Shown: positions 43,424 to 50,809 of the stretch, piece after piece
Numbering within the stretch: position 1 is the stretch's first letter
How the letters are laid out: the number at the start of each line of letters is the position of its first letter
Assembly (NCBI GenBank): GCA_964497855.1
Contig: CAZCFM010000001.1
Coordinates: forward strand, 1 to 64,000
DNA length: 64,000 nucleotides
Direction of reading: 5' to 3'
Origin: CAYLNG01 sp964497855
GTDB taxonomy: Bacteria > Verrucomicrobiota > Kiritimatiellia > SS1-B-03-39 > UBA6053
Translations under genes and position numbers: made by a program
The notes under the pieces: generated by a model
Seen by the model: the letters and a program-made list of their open reading frames with translations, nothing else
What the model was told of the DNA's origin: nothing
Databases searched by the model: none

Positions 43424-44608
43424 TCACAATCGATCCGTCAAATGAGATGGACCTGGGTCCCGGAACTGACGCAGGAGACGGGAGAAGGTGGGGGAACCGA
43501 GGGCCCCGGCAACGGCGGCGGACTCGCTCCAGGCGCTGCTCTCATCCGCAGGGATTCCGTCACCCCACAACACAACGGGAACCGGACCTTTTTCCGGGCG
43601 GCCCCGGTGGCGCAGGCCCGCAGCTACCAGCAGAAAGCGGCGGGGGGAACATTCCGCCAGCAGGGCGCGCAGCGGTCCCGTGATATAGTAGTCCACGGCA
43701 TCCAGCCGACGAACCTTCTCCTCGGGAACGGCAAAACGGTCTGACGCAAAGGGTGCCGGAATCCAGACCACCAGTTCGTCGATTTCCGGCAGTAACCGCA
43801 TCAGGGCCGCCACGTCGAAGCCCGCATCGGGTTGGTCCAACTGGAAAGGATCGTCGATTGGAAAAAAGGGCCGTCCGAGACACTGCGCAAAGCCGAGGGC
43901 AAGCCGTTCCGGGCCGGCGATGGCTTGACGGAAAGGCAGTGCCACTGGTGCCGGAGTCTCCGCGCCCCCGCTCCACAACCAGACGCCATGCACCGGGTTT
44001 TCCCCCAAGTCCAGCCGAACGGCATTGACCGGATGCGCCAGCAAAAGCGTTTCCGCTGTTTGCAGGAGACGACGGAAGGGCTCATCCTGCCGACGGAGGA
44101 TCGCGAAAGGTTTCCAGCCCACTTTATCCTTCAGCGGGACAGGGAATTCCGGTGGAAGATCCAGCACGAAACGCCCCTGCCCCATTGAAACCATCTTCAC
44201 GGCATCGCCACAGACATCCGAAAAAGCCTTTTCCAAATCGCCAAACAAATGGCTCTCCTCCGCCTCAGTGGACAGTTGCACCGGCGCCTGCTCGCCTTCC
44301 GAGGTGTAGGTCACACATTGCCCGAGCATCCGCACCCGGCGGGCCTCTGCCGAAAGTCCCAGCGCCACCGCTGCCATCGGCCCCCAGCGCAGACGAAGAG
44401 CCTCGCGGGACGGGAGGCCGCAAGCCTCCGCCAGCAGGGCGCGCGAGGCGTCGGCCTCCGCCCGGCTGCGGTGCAGCAGGCCGGTGCGGCCTTCCGTCGC
44501 CAGAGCCCGGGCGTGGAGAAGTCGTGCCGTATCCAAAGGCGTTTGTTCCCGCAACTCCGGATACGGGAAATCCGCCGCGCCATCCACGAGCAGGAGAATG
44601 CGTTTCAT
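43424..44608 (-). CDS. Degenerate ApgM/ThrB2-family protein
   Basis: Predicted 394-residue member of the alkaline-phosphatase superfamily, closest to archaeal-type phosphoglycerate mutase and its homoserine-kinase relatives (ThrB2). Family landmarks remain: N-terminal LLLVDGAADFPYPEL and TPLD, the central NPVHGVWLWSGG, and KVRRLDAVDYYITGPL near residue 312. The expected metal and nucleophile residues seem lost: no PGSD-type serine block follows the N-terminus, the H-x-E-APD segment reads VWIPAPFASD, and the late D-H motif is not seen. It lies 12 bp after hom, where ThrB2 genes occur in some bacteria. It may be a pseudoenzyme or a divergent kinase. Confidence 0.65.
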   Translation of the reverse strand: MKRILLLVDGAADFPYPELREQTPLDTARLLHARALATEGRTGLLHRSRAEADASRALLAEACGLPSREALRLRWGPMAAVALGLSAEARRVRMLGQCVTYTSEGEQAPVQLSTEAEESHLFGDLEKAFSDVCGDAVKMVSMGQGRFVLDLPPEFPVPLKDKVGWKPFAILRRQDEPFRRLLQTAETLLLAHPVNAVRLDLGENPVHGVWLWSGGAETPAPVALPFRQAIAGPERLALGFAQCLGRPFFPIDDPFQLDQPDAGFDVAALMRLLPEIDELVVWIPAPFASDRFAVPEEKVRRLDAVDYYITGPLRALLAECSPRRFLLVAAGLRHRGRPEKGPVPVVLWGDGIPADESSAWSESAAVAGALGSPTFSRLLRQFRDPGPSHLTDRL

Positions 44609-44620
44609 GAGGGAGGAGAC

Positions 44621-45922
44621 TCAGCCAAGTTCTTCCACCCGGTAGCGGACGATGTCACCGCCGACGTCTTCCATGGTGCGGAGCTTGTCCATCGCCGCGT
44701 GCATGTCGTCCATGCGCGCTTCGCCAGTCAGGATGACCACGGGCACAAATTCATGGGCCTGGTGTTCTTCTTTTTGCACCAAGGCCGTGATCGTGATGTT
44801 GTGTTCACCGAGCAAACGGGCGACGTTGCCGAGAGATCCGGGACGGTCACGGAGGTTTAGGCGCAAATAGGAACGTGCGGTGCGTTCGCCGGGAGGGACC
44901 AAGCGCGGGGCCGGATCGGCGCGCCAGCTCAGGGGAATGCGTTCGGACGCGCCAATGGACAAATCGCGGGCCGCATCCAGCACATCGGCCACAACCGCGC
45001 TGGCGGTGGGCAATCGCCCGGCACCGCGGCCGTAATACAGCGTGTCTCCCACAATATCGCCCTTCACCAACACCGCGTTGAAACTCATGTCCACGCCTGC
45101 AAGCATGTGGTCTTCGGGAATCAGGGTGGGCTGAACACCGACTTCCAGTTTGCCGTCGAACTGCTCAAGAATGGCGAGCAGTTTGATGCGGTAGCCTAAT
45201 TCTGCGGCATTTTTGACGTCGATTGGGTCGATGCCGCGGATGCCGCGCACGGGAAAATCGCCCAGGCCCACGGGCACACCGAAGGCCAGCTGAGCGAGAA
45301 TGACGGCTTTGTGGGCAGTATCCCATCCGTCGATATCCAGGCTGGGTTCCGCTTCGGCATAACCCAGGCGCTGCGCGTCTTTCAGCACGTCGTCGAAGGC
45401 TACCCCTTCTTTTTCCATGCGCGTCAGAATGTAATTGCAGGTTCCATTCAGAATGCCGCAAATCTGGTTGAAGGAATTTGCCACCAGGCCTTCGCGAAGG
45501 GATTTGATAATGGGAATCCCCCCCGCCACGCTGGCTTCAAAAAACAAATCCACGCCCGCGTCCGCCGCGGCCTCAATCAGTTCCGGACCATGTTCGGCCA
45601 ACAGCGCCTTGTTTGCAGTCACCACCGATTTGCCCGCCGCAAGAGCGGCCAAAATCAGTTTCCGTGCCACGCCCGTCCCGCCGATGAGTTCGACCACAAT
45701 GCGAATGTCGGGGTCGTTCAGGACCTCGTTTGCGTCGGTGCTGAGGATTTCTGTGGGGATGGGAAAACCGAAATCGCGTTTCAGATTGAGGTCCACCGCC
45801 TTTTTCAACACCAAATCAATGCCACTTCGCGCCGCGATCAATCCGCGCTGGCGGATGAGGGTTTCTGCCACGCCGGCGCCAACGGTGCCCAGGCCAAGAA
45901 TGCCAACATGTACGGTCTGCAT
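44621..45922 (-). CDS. hom: Homoserine dehydrogenase
   Basis: Predicted 433-residue enzyme that reduces aspartate semialdehyde to homoserine for threonine and methionine. The nucleotide-binding loop is GILGLGTVGAGVAETL, the catalytic core has GILNGTCNYILTRME, and the last 80 residues form an ACT domain (LRDRPGSLGNVARLL), implying amino-acid feedback. The ATG at 45922 is chosen because the Rossmann fold starts there. Aspartokinase, thrB and thrC are not nearby; the degenerate ApgM relative follows directly. Confidence 0.94.
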   Translation of the reverse strand: MQTVHVGILGLGTVGAGVAETLIRQRGLIAARSGIDLVLKKAVDLNLKRDFGFPIPTEILSTDANEVLNDPDIRIVVELIGGTGVARKLILAALAAGKSVVTANKALLAEHGPELIEAAADAGVDLFFEASVAGGIPIIKSLREGLVANSFNQICGILNGTCNYILTRMEKEGVAFDDVLKDAQRLGYAEAEPSLDIDGWDTAHKAVILAQLAFGVPVGLGDFPVRGIRGIDPIDVKNAAELGYRIKLLAILEQFDGKLEVGVQPTLIPEDHMLAGVDMSFNAVLVKGDIVGDTLYYGRGAGRLPTASAVVADVLDAARDLSIGASERIPLSWRADPAPRLVPPGERTARSYLRLNLRDRPGSLGNVARLLGEHNITITALVQKEEHQAHEFVPVVILTGEARMDDMHAAMDKLRTMEDVGGDIVRYRVEELG

Positions 45923-46064
45923 AAGAAAATCGGGGTGAAGGTTGCGAAGAAGGAAGCGCGGGATCAAAGCCTGAAACGGGGGAAATGGCAAGCGAAAACC
46001 CCTGAAAGCGAACACGCGGCAGGAGGGTGTCACCTCCAGCCGCGTGATGCGGTTGTGGACAAAC

Positions 46065-46616
46065 TTACTCGACGACTTCCACGCTGATGGACAGTTGGAC
46101 ATCGTTGCCCACAACCAGACCACCCGCCTCCATGGATTTGCTCCAGGTCAGGCCGAACTCCGTGCGGTCAATCACTCCCGTTGCATTCAGGCCGTAGCGG
46201 ATTTTGCCCCAGGGATCTTTAACCGGGCCAAGGAATTCCATGTCGAGACTCACTTCCTTGGTCACATCGCGGATGGTCAGATTGCCCACCAATTTCCCGC
46301 CTTCGATTTTGGTGCTGACGAAGGTGATGGTGGAAAACTTTTCGACATCAAAAAAATCGGGATTGCGCAGATGGTCGTCACGTTTTTGGTTTTTCGTGTC
46401 GATGCTTTTGACCTGGATGACGGCTTTGGCCCCAGTCACCTTGCCATCTACAACGGTGAGACTTCCGTCAAACTCGCCAAAACTGCCTTTGGTGCGGCTA
46501 ACCACCATGTGGGGCACCGAAAACGTGACGGCGGAGTGGGCGGTGTCGAGGGGAAGTTCGTTGGCGCTCACGCCAAACGCGGAAAGGGTCATCACTGCAA
46601 ACAGAATGTTTTTCAT
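46065..46616 (-). CDS. YceI-family periplasmic protein
   Basis: Predicted 183-residue exported lipocalin-like protein that may bind polyprenoid or lipid. Signal peptide about 1-18 (cleavage near VSA-NEL), then the YceI pattern HSAVTFSVPHMVVSRTKGSF, DVEKFSTITF and the RTEFGLTW segment. The ATG at 46616 gives a clean signal peptide; an upstream in-frame extension does not. It is separated from tilS by a MITE. Confidence 0.88.
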   Translation of the reverse strand: MKNILFAVMTLSAFGVSANELPLDTAHSAVTFSVPHMVVSRTKGSFGEFDGSLTVVDGKVTGAKAVIQVKSIDTKNQKRDDHLRNPDFFDVEKFSTITFVSTKIEGGKLVGNLTIRDVTKEVSLDMEFLGPVKDPWGKIRYGLNATGVIDRTEFGLTWSKSMEAGGLVVGNDVQLSISVEVVE

Positions 46617-46714
46617 AGAGTTCTCCCGAGGGTTAAGGAAACAGAGGCCGAATTGCCTATTTTTTTTAATCGAACAACTCAGCAACCCCTTACGCGACAT
46701 TTTGGCTTTTCACA

Positions 46715-46993
46715 GAGTCAGACCCGAATGGCACTAACTTAAGAGTTGTTTCAAGGCGAACAGCTCCAACGGAGCGTTGCATATCAGCCAGGGGTGCAAC
46801 CCCTGGAAAGGGTGTCGGAACAAGGGTGTGTTCTGAAGGAACACCGCATTTGCGGCGTGTTATGCCGCGTTCCTTCAGAACGCCACTCTGTTTTCTTCAT
46901 CAACCCGGGGCGTTGCCCCTGATATGCATAACCCCTTTGGGGTTTTCGATAGGTTCCAGAATCCCTTAAGTTAGTGCCATTCGAGTCAGACCC
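46715..46993. mobile_element. MITE with 18-bp TIRs and 11-bp target duplication
   Basis: A 257-bp non-coding element (46726-46982) has perfect 18-bp terminal inverted repeats (left GAATGGCACTAACTTAAG) and is flanked by an identical 11-bp direct repeat, GAGTCAGACCC (46715-46725 and 46983-46993). Internally it is full of nested hairpins: GTTCTGAAGGAAC at 46830-46842 pairs with 46869-46881, GCATATCAG at 46779-46787 pairs with 46919-46927, and there are short palindromes at 46763-46775 and 46788-46806. It carries no gene. The right duplication ends one base from the tilS stop codon. The target length suggests mobilisation by an IS4-like transposase, which is inference. Confidence 0.85.
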
Positions 46994-46994
46994 T

Positions 46995-48389
46995 TTATGT
47001 GGGAGGCATGGGATCCAGTTGGGCCTTCAAAATAGGCTGCTGGGCTTTCCAGTTTTCGGCGACACGAAAACCGGGCACCCAGACGATCTCATCCCCGCAA
47101 ACCAGGATCGGCCAGCGTTCGCGCAGGTGGAGGGGGATTTTGGCGTTGATGAACAAGTCCGACACCTTGATGCTTCCGAGGAGTCCCATTGGACAATAGC
47201 GATCTCCGCTCTGGCGGTGGCGGATCTGAAAAACGCTTCCCGCATCGGGAGGGCGTACAAAGGCGGTCAAGGGTCCCTCTGGGTCGCAGGTCTGGCTCTG
47301 GGCCGTGTCGAGTTTGTCTGTGGGCAACAAATGAAAGTAACATCCGAGCGGTGGCCAGAGTTGTGATTGTCCTGGCAGGAGGGTCAGGGACAAAACCTGT
47401 GCAACATCCTTCCATGGCTCCAGTTTCTCAGTGGATAGGCGAAGGCGGAGACCGGCAAGGTCTAGACGCTTGTCCGTCGGCGGAGGCTTCGCAAGGTGCT
47501 CGCAGAGGCGTTGCACGACGGCCTGATCCACGCGCTGAGGATCGGAGCCACGTTCCATCAGCCAGTCAAAGAGCAGTCGTTCGCGCAACAGTTCCGGCAG
47601 CCTCCGCCAGGGGGACAGGAGCAACACGTCCCCTGCCCTGCAGGCTTTTCCACGGCGCAGGGTTTCTGCGTTCACCCAGTCCTCCATGCGGGCCTGTTGT
47701 TCGGCAAAGGCCGCGAGATGGGCCGACGTCTCTGGATTGATGCACGCGTGCAGCAGCGGTAGAATGTCGTGCCGGACGCGGTTGCGAAGGAAGTGGGGAT
47801 CGGCATTGGAAAGGTCGTGCATCACGGGCAGTCGCCAGGAGCGGCACTGGGCTTCGATTTCGGCGCGGGAAAAGCCCAGCAGCGGACGAATCAGGTCCAC
47901 GCCGTCGGTCAGTTCGGCGCTGACGCGAATGCCGGCCGCGCCGCGGGTGCCGGTGCCGCGGCAGAGGCGCAACAACAGGGTTTCCGCTTGATCGTCGCGG
48001 TGGTGACCGAGCGCGACGGCACCCGAACCGAATTCCGCGGCCGCGACGACATAGGCCTCGCGGCGTTTGCGGCGCGCGCACATTTCCACGGATTCGCCTT
48101 TGCGAAGTGAGGTGGGAATCGCGAGATCGACATGGCGACACGGAAGCCCCAGTCCCCAGGCGATCTGTTGCACCAACGTCGCCTCCGCCGCGCTTTCCGC
48201 GCGCAGCCCGTGATCGCAGGTCAACACCGCGAGCTGTAGCTTCAGTTCGTGGCGTGCCGCCCACAGGGCGTGCAGCAGCAGAAGACTGTCCGCCCCACCC
48301 GAACAGGCCACGAGCACGCGACGGCGCTGCACAGCGTCGAACAGTCCCGCTCTGCGGACTTCAGCGATGAATTTCTGCAAAAAAGACAC
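46995..48389 (-). CDS. tilS: tRNA(Ile)-lysidine synthase
   Basis: Predicted enzyme of up to 464 residues that converts the CAU anticodon of tRNA-Ile to lysidine-AU, an essential modification. The ATP PP-loop SGGADS is near residue 30, followed by LGHHRDDQAETLLLRL; the C-terminal tRNA-recognition domain is present. The start is doubtful: the furthest start is GTG at 48389, inside the hairpin of the mdh terminator; a TTG three codons later lies in its T run. Both lack a Shine-Dalgarno. A MITE is inserted next to its stop codon. Confidence 0.9.
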   Translation of the reverse strand: MSFLQKFIAEVRRAGLFDAVQRRRVLVACSGGADSLLLLHALWAARHELKLQLAVLTCDHGLRAESAAEATLVQQIAWGLGLPCRHVDLAIPTSLRKGESVEMCARRKRREAYVVAAAEFGSGAVALGHHRDDQAETLLLRLCRGTGTRGAAGIRVSAELTDGVDLIRPLLGFSRAEIEAQCRSWRLPVMHDLSNADPHFLRNRVRHDILPLLHACINPETSAHLAAFAEQQARMEDWVNAETLRRGKACRAGDVLLLSPWRRLPELLRERLLFDWLMERGSDPQRVDQAVVQRLCEHLAKPPPTDKRLDLAGLRLRLSTEKLEPWKDVAQVLSLTLLPGQSQLWPPLGCYFHLLPTDKLDTAQSQTCDPEGPLTAFVRPPDAGSVFQIRHRQSGDRYCPMGLLGSIKVSDLFINAKIPLHLRERWPILVCGDEIVWVPGFRVAENWKAQQPILKAQLDPMPPT

Positions 48390-48411
48390 CCGGCCAGTGT
48401 AGCCGGGTGTC
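48379..48411 (-). terminator. Rho-independent terminator of mdh
   Basis: On the minus strand a 10-bp perfect stem (GACACCCGGC with its complement, arms at 48402-48411 and 48385-48394) with a 7-base loop is followed by TTTTTT. It lies 27 bp after the mdh stop. The possible GTG start of tilS is in its second arm. Confidence 0.85.
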
Positions 48412-48437
48412 TTCGCATTGGCAAGGGAGTATCCGGA

Positions 48438-49436
48438 TCAGAGATTCGGATTCACCTTGGACCAGTCCGCCAGCGGGGGCAACACACCCATGCCGATGAC
48501 TTCATCGCGCAGTTTGACCAGGTGCTGGTACGAGGCTTTCAGCGCGGCGATTTCCTCGGGAAGTCCGGCGGGCATCGACAATTTCACCCCGTCTTTGTTG
48601 AGATTCGTCTCCATCGCCATGACGATTTTTTCAAAGCCAAAGCCATCGACATAGCCGCCGACCGGCCAGGGATAGCCCTTGCCTTCGATGGCGCCTTTGA
48701 CCATGAGCACAGACTGATGGGCCGGGCTCTGGAAGGAGCTGCGTCCGCGGAGCTGGATGATTTTTTTGCCGCCCTGGGAGACATGAGCCTTGATTTCTTC
48801 CCATTTCGCGGCGGGCAGTTTGTCCGTGCCGATGAGCTGGGTGAGGGGAACGCCTTTGACCTTGGCGGTGGAGGCGAACACGGCCATCATTTCGCCGTGA
48901 CCGCCGTAGGTGCGGCAGCCGGTCACTTCGTCCTGTTCAACGCCGAAGTGCTGCGACAGCGCGGTCTGGAGGCGCGTGGAATCGAGGGCGGCGAGGGTGC
49001 CGACCTTGGAGGGGTGCAGACCGGAGTGGACGAGCGCCACGAGGCCGGTGATGTCCGCCGGGTTGAAGATCACCACGAGGAATTTGGTGTCTGGGGCGTA
49101 GGCTTTGATGTCTTTGCCGAGCTGGGCTGCGATTTCCGCATTGCCCTTGAGCAGGTCTTCGCGGGTCATGCCGTCTTTGCGGGGAGCGCCGCCGGAGGAG
49201 ATGATGTATTTGGCGCCGGTGAGCGCCGTTTTGATGTCGGTGGTCCAGGTCAGCTTCGCGCCGGGGAACGCGCAGTGGTAGATTTCTTCGGCCGCGCCTT
49301 TGAGGCCGGGCTCGAAGGGGTCGTACCCGCACACATTGGGGCTGAGACCGAGCGAGAGCACGGCTTGGAGCATGTTGGAACCGATGGCACCGCCGGCGCC
49401 GAGAATCGCGATTTTGTCTTGGGTCAAATAGGACAT
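48438..49436 (-). CDS. mdh: Malate dehydrogenase
   Basis: Predicted 332-residue NAD-dependent malate dehydrogenase of the LDH/MDH superfamily. The dinucleotide loop is ILGAGGAIGSNM, the substrate loop APRKDGMTREDLL holds the Arg that selects dicarboxylates, and the catalytic His is in TYGGHGEMM. The sequence style recalls the Bacteroidota-type enzyme. It stands alone with its own terminator. With sdhCAB in the same window it indicates a working TCA segment. Confidence 0.9.
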   Translation of the reverse strand: MSYLTQDKIAILGAGGAIGSNMLQAVLSLGLSPNVCGYDPFEPGLKGAAEEIYHCAFPGAKLTWTTDIKTALTGAKYIISSGGAPRKDGMTREDLLKGNAEIAAQLGKDIKAYAPDTKFLVVIFNPADITGLVALVHSGLHPSKVGTLAALDSTRLQTALSQHFGVEQDEVTGCRTYGGHGEMMAVFASTAKVKGVPLTQLIGTDKLPAAKWEEIKAHVSQGGKKIIQLRGRSSFQSPAHQSVLMVKGAIEGKGYPWPVGGYVDGFGFEKIVMAMETNLNKDGVKLSMPAGLPEEIAALKASYQHLVKLRDEVIGMGVLPPLADWSKVNPNL

Positions 49437-49562
49437 GGTGAGAATAACCTTTGGGATGGAATGAAAGGAAGGACTGACAAATAGGCGATTTTCCGGACGG
49501 GCGCAAAGAAAATTTTACTTTTCCCTTGGACAGTGTGCCGGAACTGTGACAGACGCCGCCCC

Positions 49563-50729
49563 ATGTTCGAGAACGAATACCGTCCCCCTCCCCCGCCGCC
49601 ACCTCAGGCCTGGCTGCACAAAAACGCATTCAAGGTCATTATCCCGCTTGTTGCAGCGCTTGTTTTGCTGCCCATTGCCTTTTTTCACCGGAGTTCGGAA
49701 AAACGGATCGAACCCACCGTGCAGCCCCCCGAAGCGCCCCCGTCCGAACCCACCCCGCTTCCCGGCCCCAGCCTGTTGCTCTACGGGTATCCCACGCCCC
49801 AAACCCTTCTCAAGGAAATCGACAACCCCAAGGTATACATGCCCACGGGATCTGGACGTGTGGAGTCCGCGCTCTACGGTTCCACCCGCACCAACAGCTC
49901 TGGCCTGGCCCAATTCCATGAAGGCGTTGACATTGGCCCGATGCGCTGGAACCGCGCAGGTCGTGCGGAAGACGCCGTGTTTGCGGTTGCCGACGGGCGT
50001 GTTGGCTACATCAGTCGCGTGGCCGGAAATTCGAGTTACGGGATCTATGTGGTGTTGCTGCACGAGGATCCGGCCGGAGAAATCTACACGCTGTATTCGC
50101 ACCTGGCGTCGGTGGTGCCAGAACTTAAAAAAGGGCAAAAGGTGACGCGCGGTCAGACCCTCGGCATCATGGGCAACACAACGACCCTTGGAATACCGTT
50201 GCAACGAAGCCATCTGCATTTTGAAATCGGGTTGATGCTGAACCGTCATTTTGGCCCCTGGTTTCGGGCCCAGAACCTCAAGCCGGATCATGCGGAGTAC
50301 CATGGATTCAACCTGTTTGGCATGGACCCGCTGCTCCTGTTGCTGCAACTCACTCCGGAGAGTCCCCAGCCCTTTTCGGTATTGAAAGCCCTGCAGGAGA
50401 TGCCGCCGGCCTGGAGCCTGGCGTTTCAGGCGAATGGAAAACCGGATGTGTTTGTGCGGCATCCCGCGCTTTGGGAGGGCGAAGCTTTCCGCAAGGGCGT
50501 GATTGTGGTGGATGTGTCCGAAGGCGGCGTTCCCTTGCGGGGACGAAATGCAAGCGTGGAGGAAGCGGAGGGGGTTCGCGCGTTGAATCCGCGTGTGCTC
50601 GAGGTGAACGAAAGTGCTTTGGGACGCAACGGGCTGCGGCATGTGACACGCCGCAATGGCACCTGGAGCGTCAGTGAAGCAGGCAAACGCTGGCTGGAAA
50701 TCCTGTTGCATGGCGCCGGACGGGGTTAA
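49563..50729 (+). CDS. Membrane-anchored M23 peptidase
   Basis: Predicted 388-residue protein with an N-terminal polyproline stretch, one membrane helix (about 24-42), a proline-rich linker and an M23 (LytM) domain. The zinc ligands are visible in FHEGVDIG (His near 119, Asp near 123) and SHLHFEIG (near 217-223). It should cut peptidoglycan cross-links, though the extra C-terminal 130 residues are unrecognised. The ATG at 49563 is chosen because it puts the helix at a normal place. No operon partner is evident. Confidence 0.82.
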   Translation: MFENEYRPPPPPPPQAWLHKNAFKVIIPLVAALVLLPIAFFHRSSEKRIEPTVQPPEAPPSEPTPLPGPSLLLYGYPTPQTLLKEIDNPKVYMPTGSGRVESALYGSTRTNSSGLAQFHEGVDIGPMRWNRAGRAEDAVFAVADGRVGYISRVAGNSSYGIYVVLLHEDPAGEIYTLYSHLASVVPELKKGQKVTRGQTLGIMGNTTTLGIPLQRSHLHFEIGLMLNRHFGPWFRAQNLKPDHAEYHGFNLFGMDPLLLLLQLTPESPQPFSVLKALQEMPPAWSLAFQANGKPDVFVRHPALWEGEAFRKGVIVVDVSEGGVPLRGRNASVEEAEGVRALNPRVLEVNESALGRNGLRHVTRRNGTWSVSEAGKRWLEILLHGAGRG

Positions 50730-50809
50730 AACCACGTGTCCCTCTGTGCCCCTCTTCTTTTTCGCTTGTGGATTGCCGATTTGGGAGCAGACCTGCTAAG
50801 GAACCCACC

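Noticed and set aside
43424..44608. Functional phosphoglycerate mutase
   Set aside because: The scaffold matches, but the serine nucleophile block and metal ligands are not visible, and the context is threonine synthesis.
46726..46982. Small gene inside the MITE
   Set aside because: Frames are short, lack ribosome sites and fall in hairpins.
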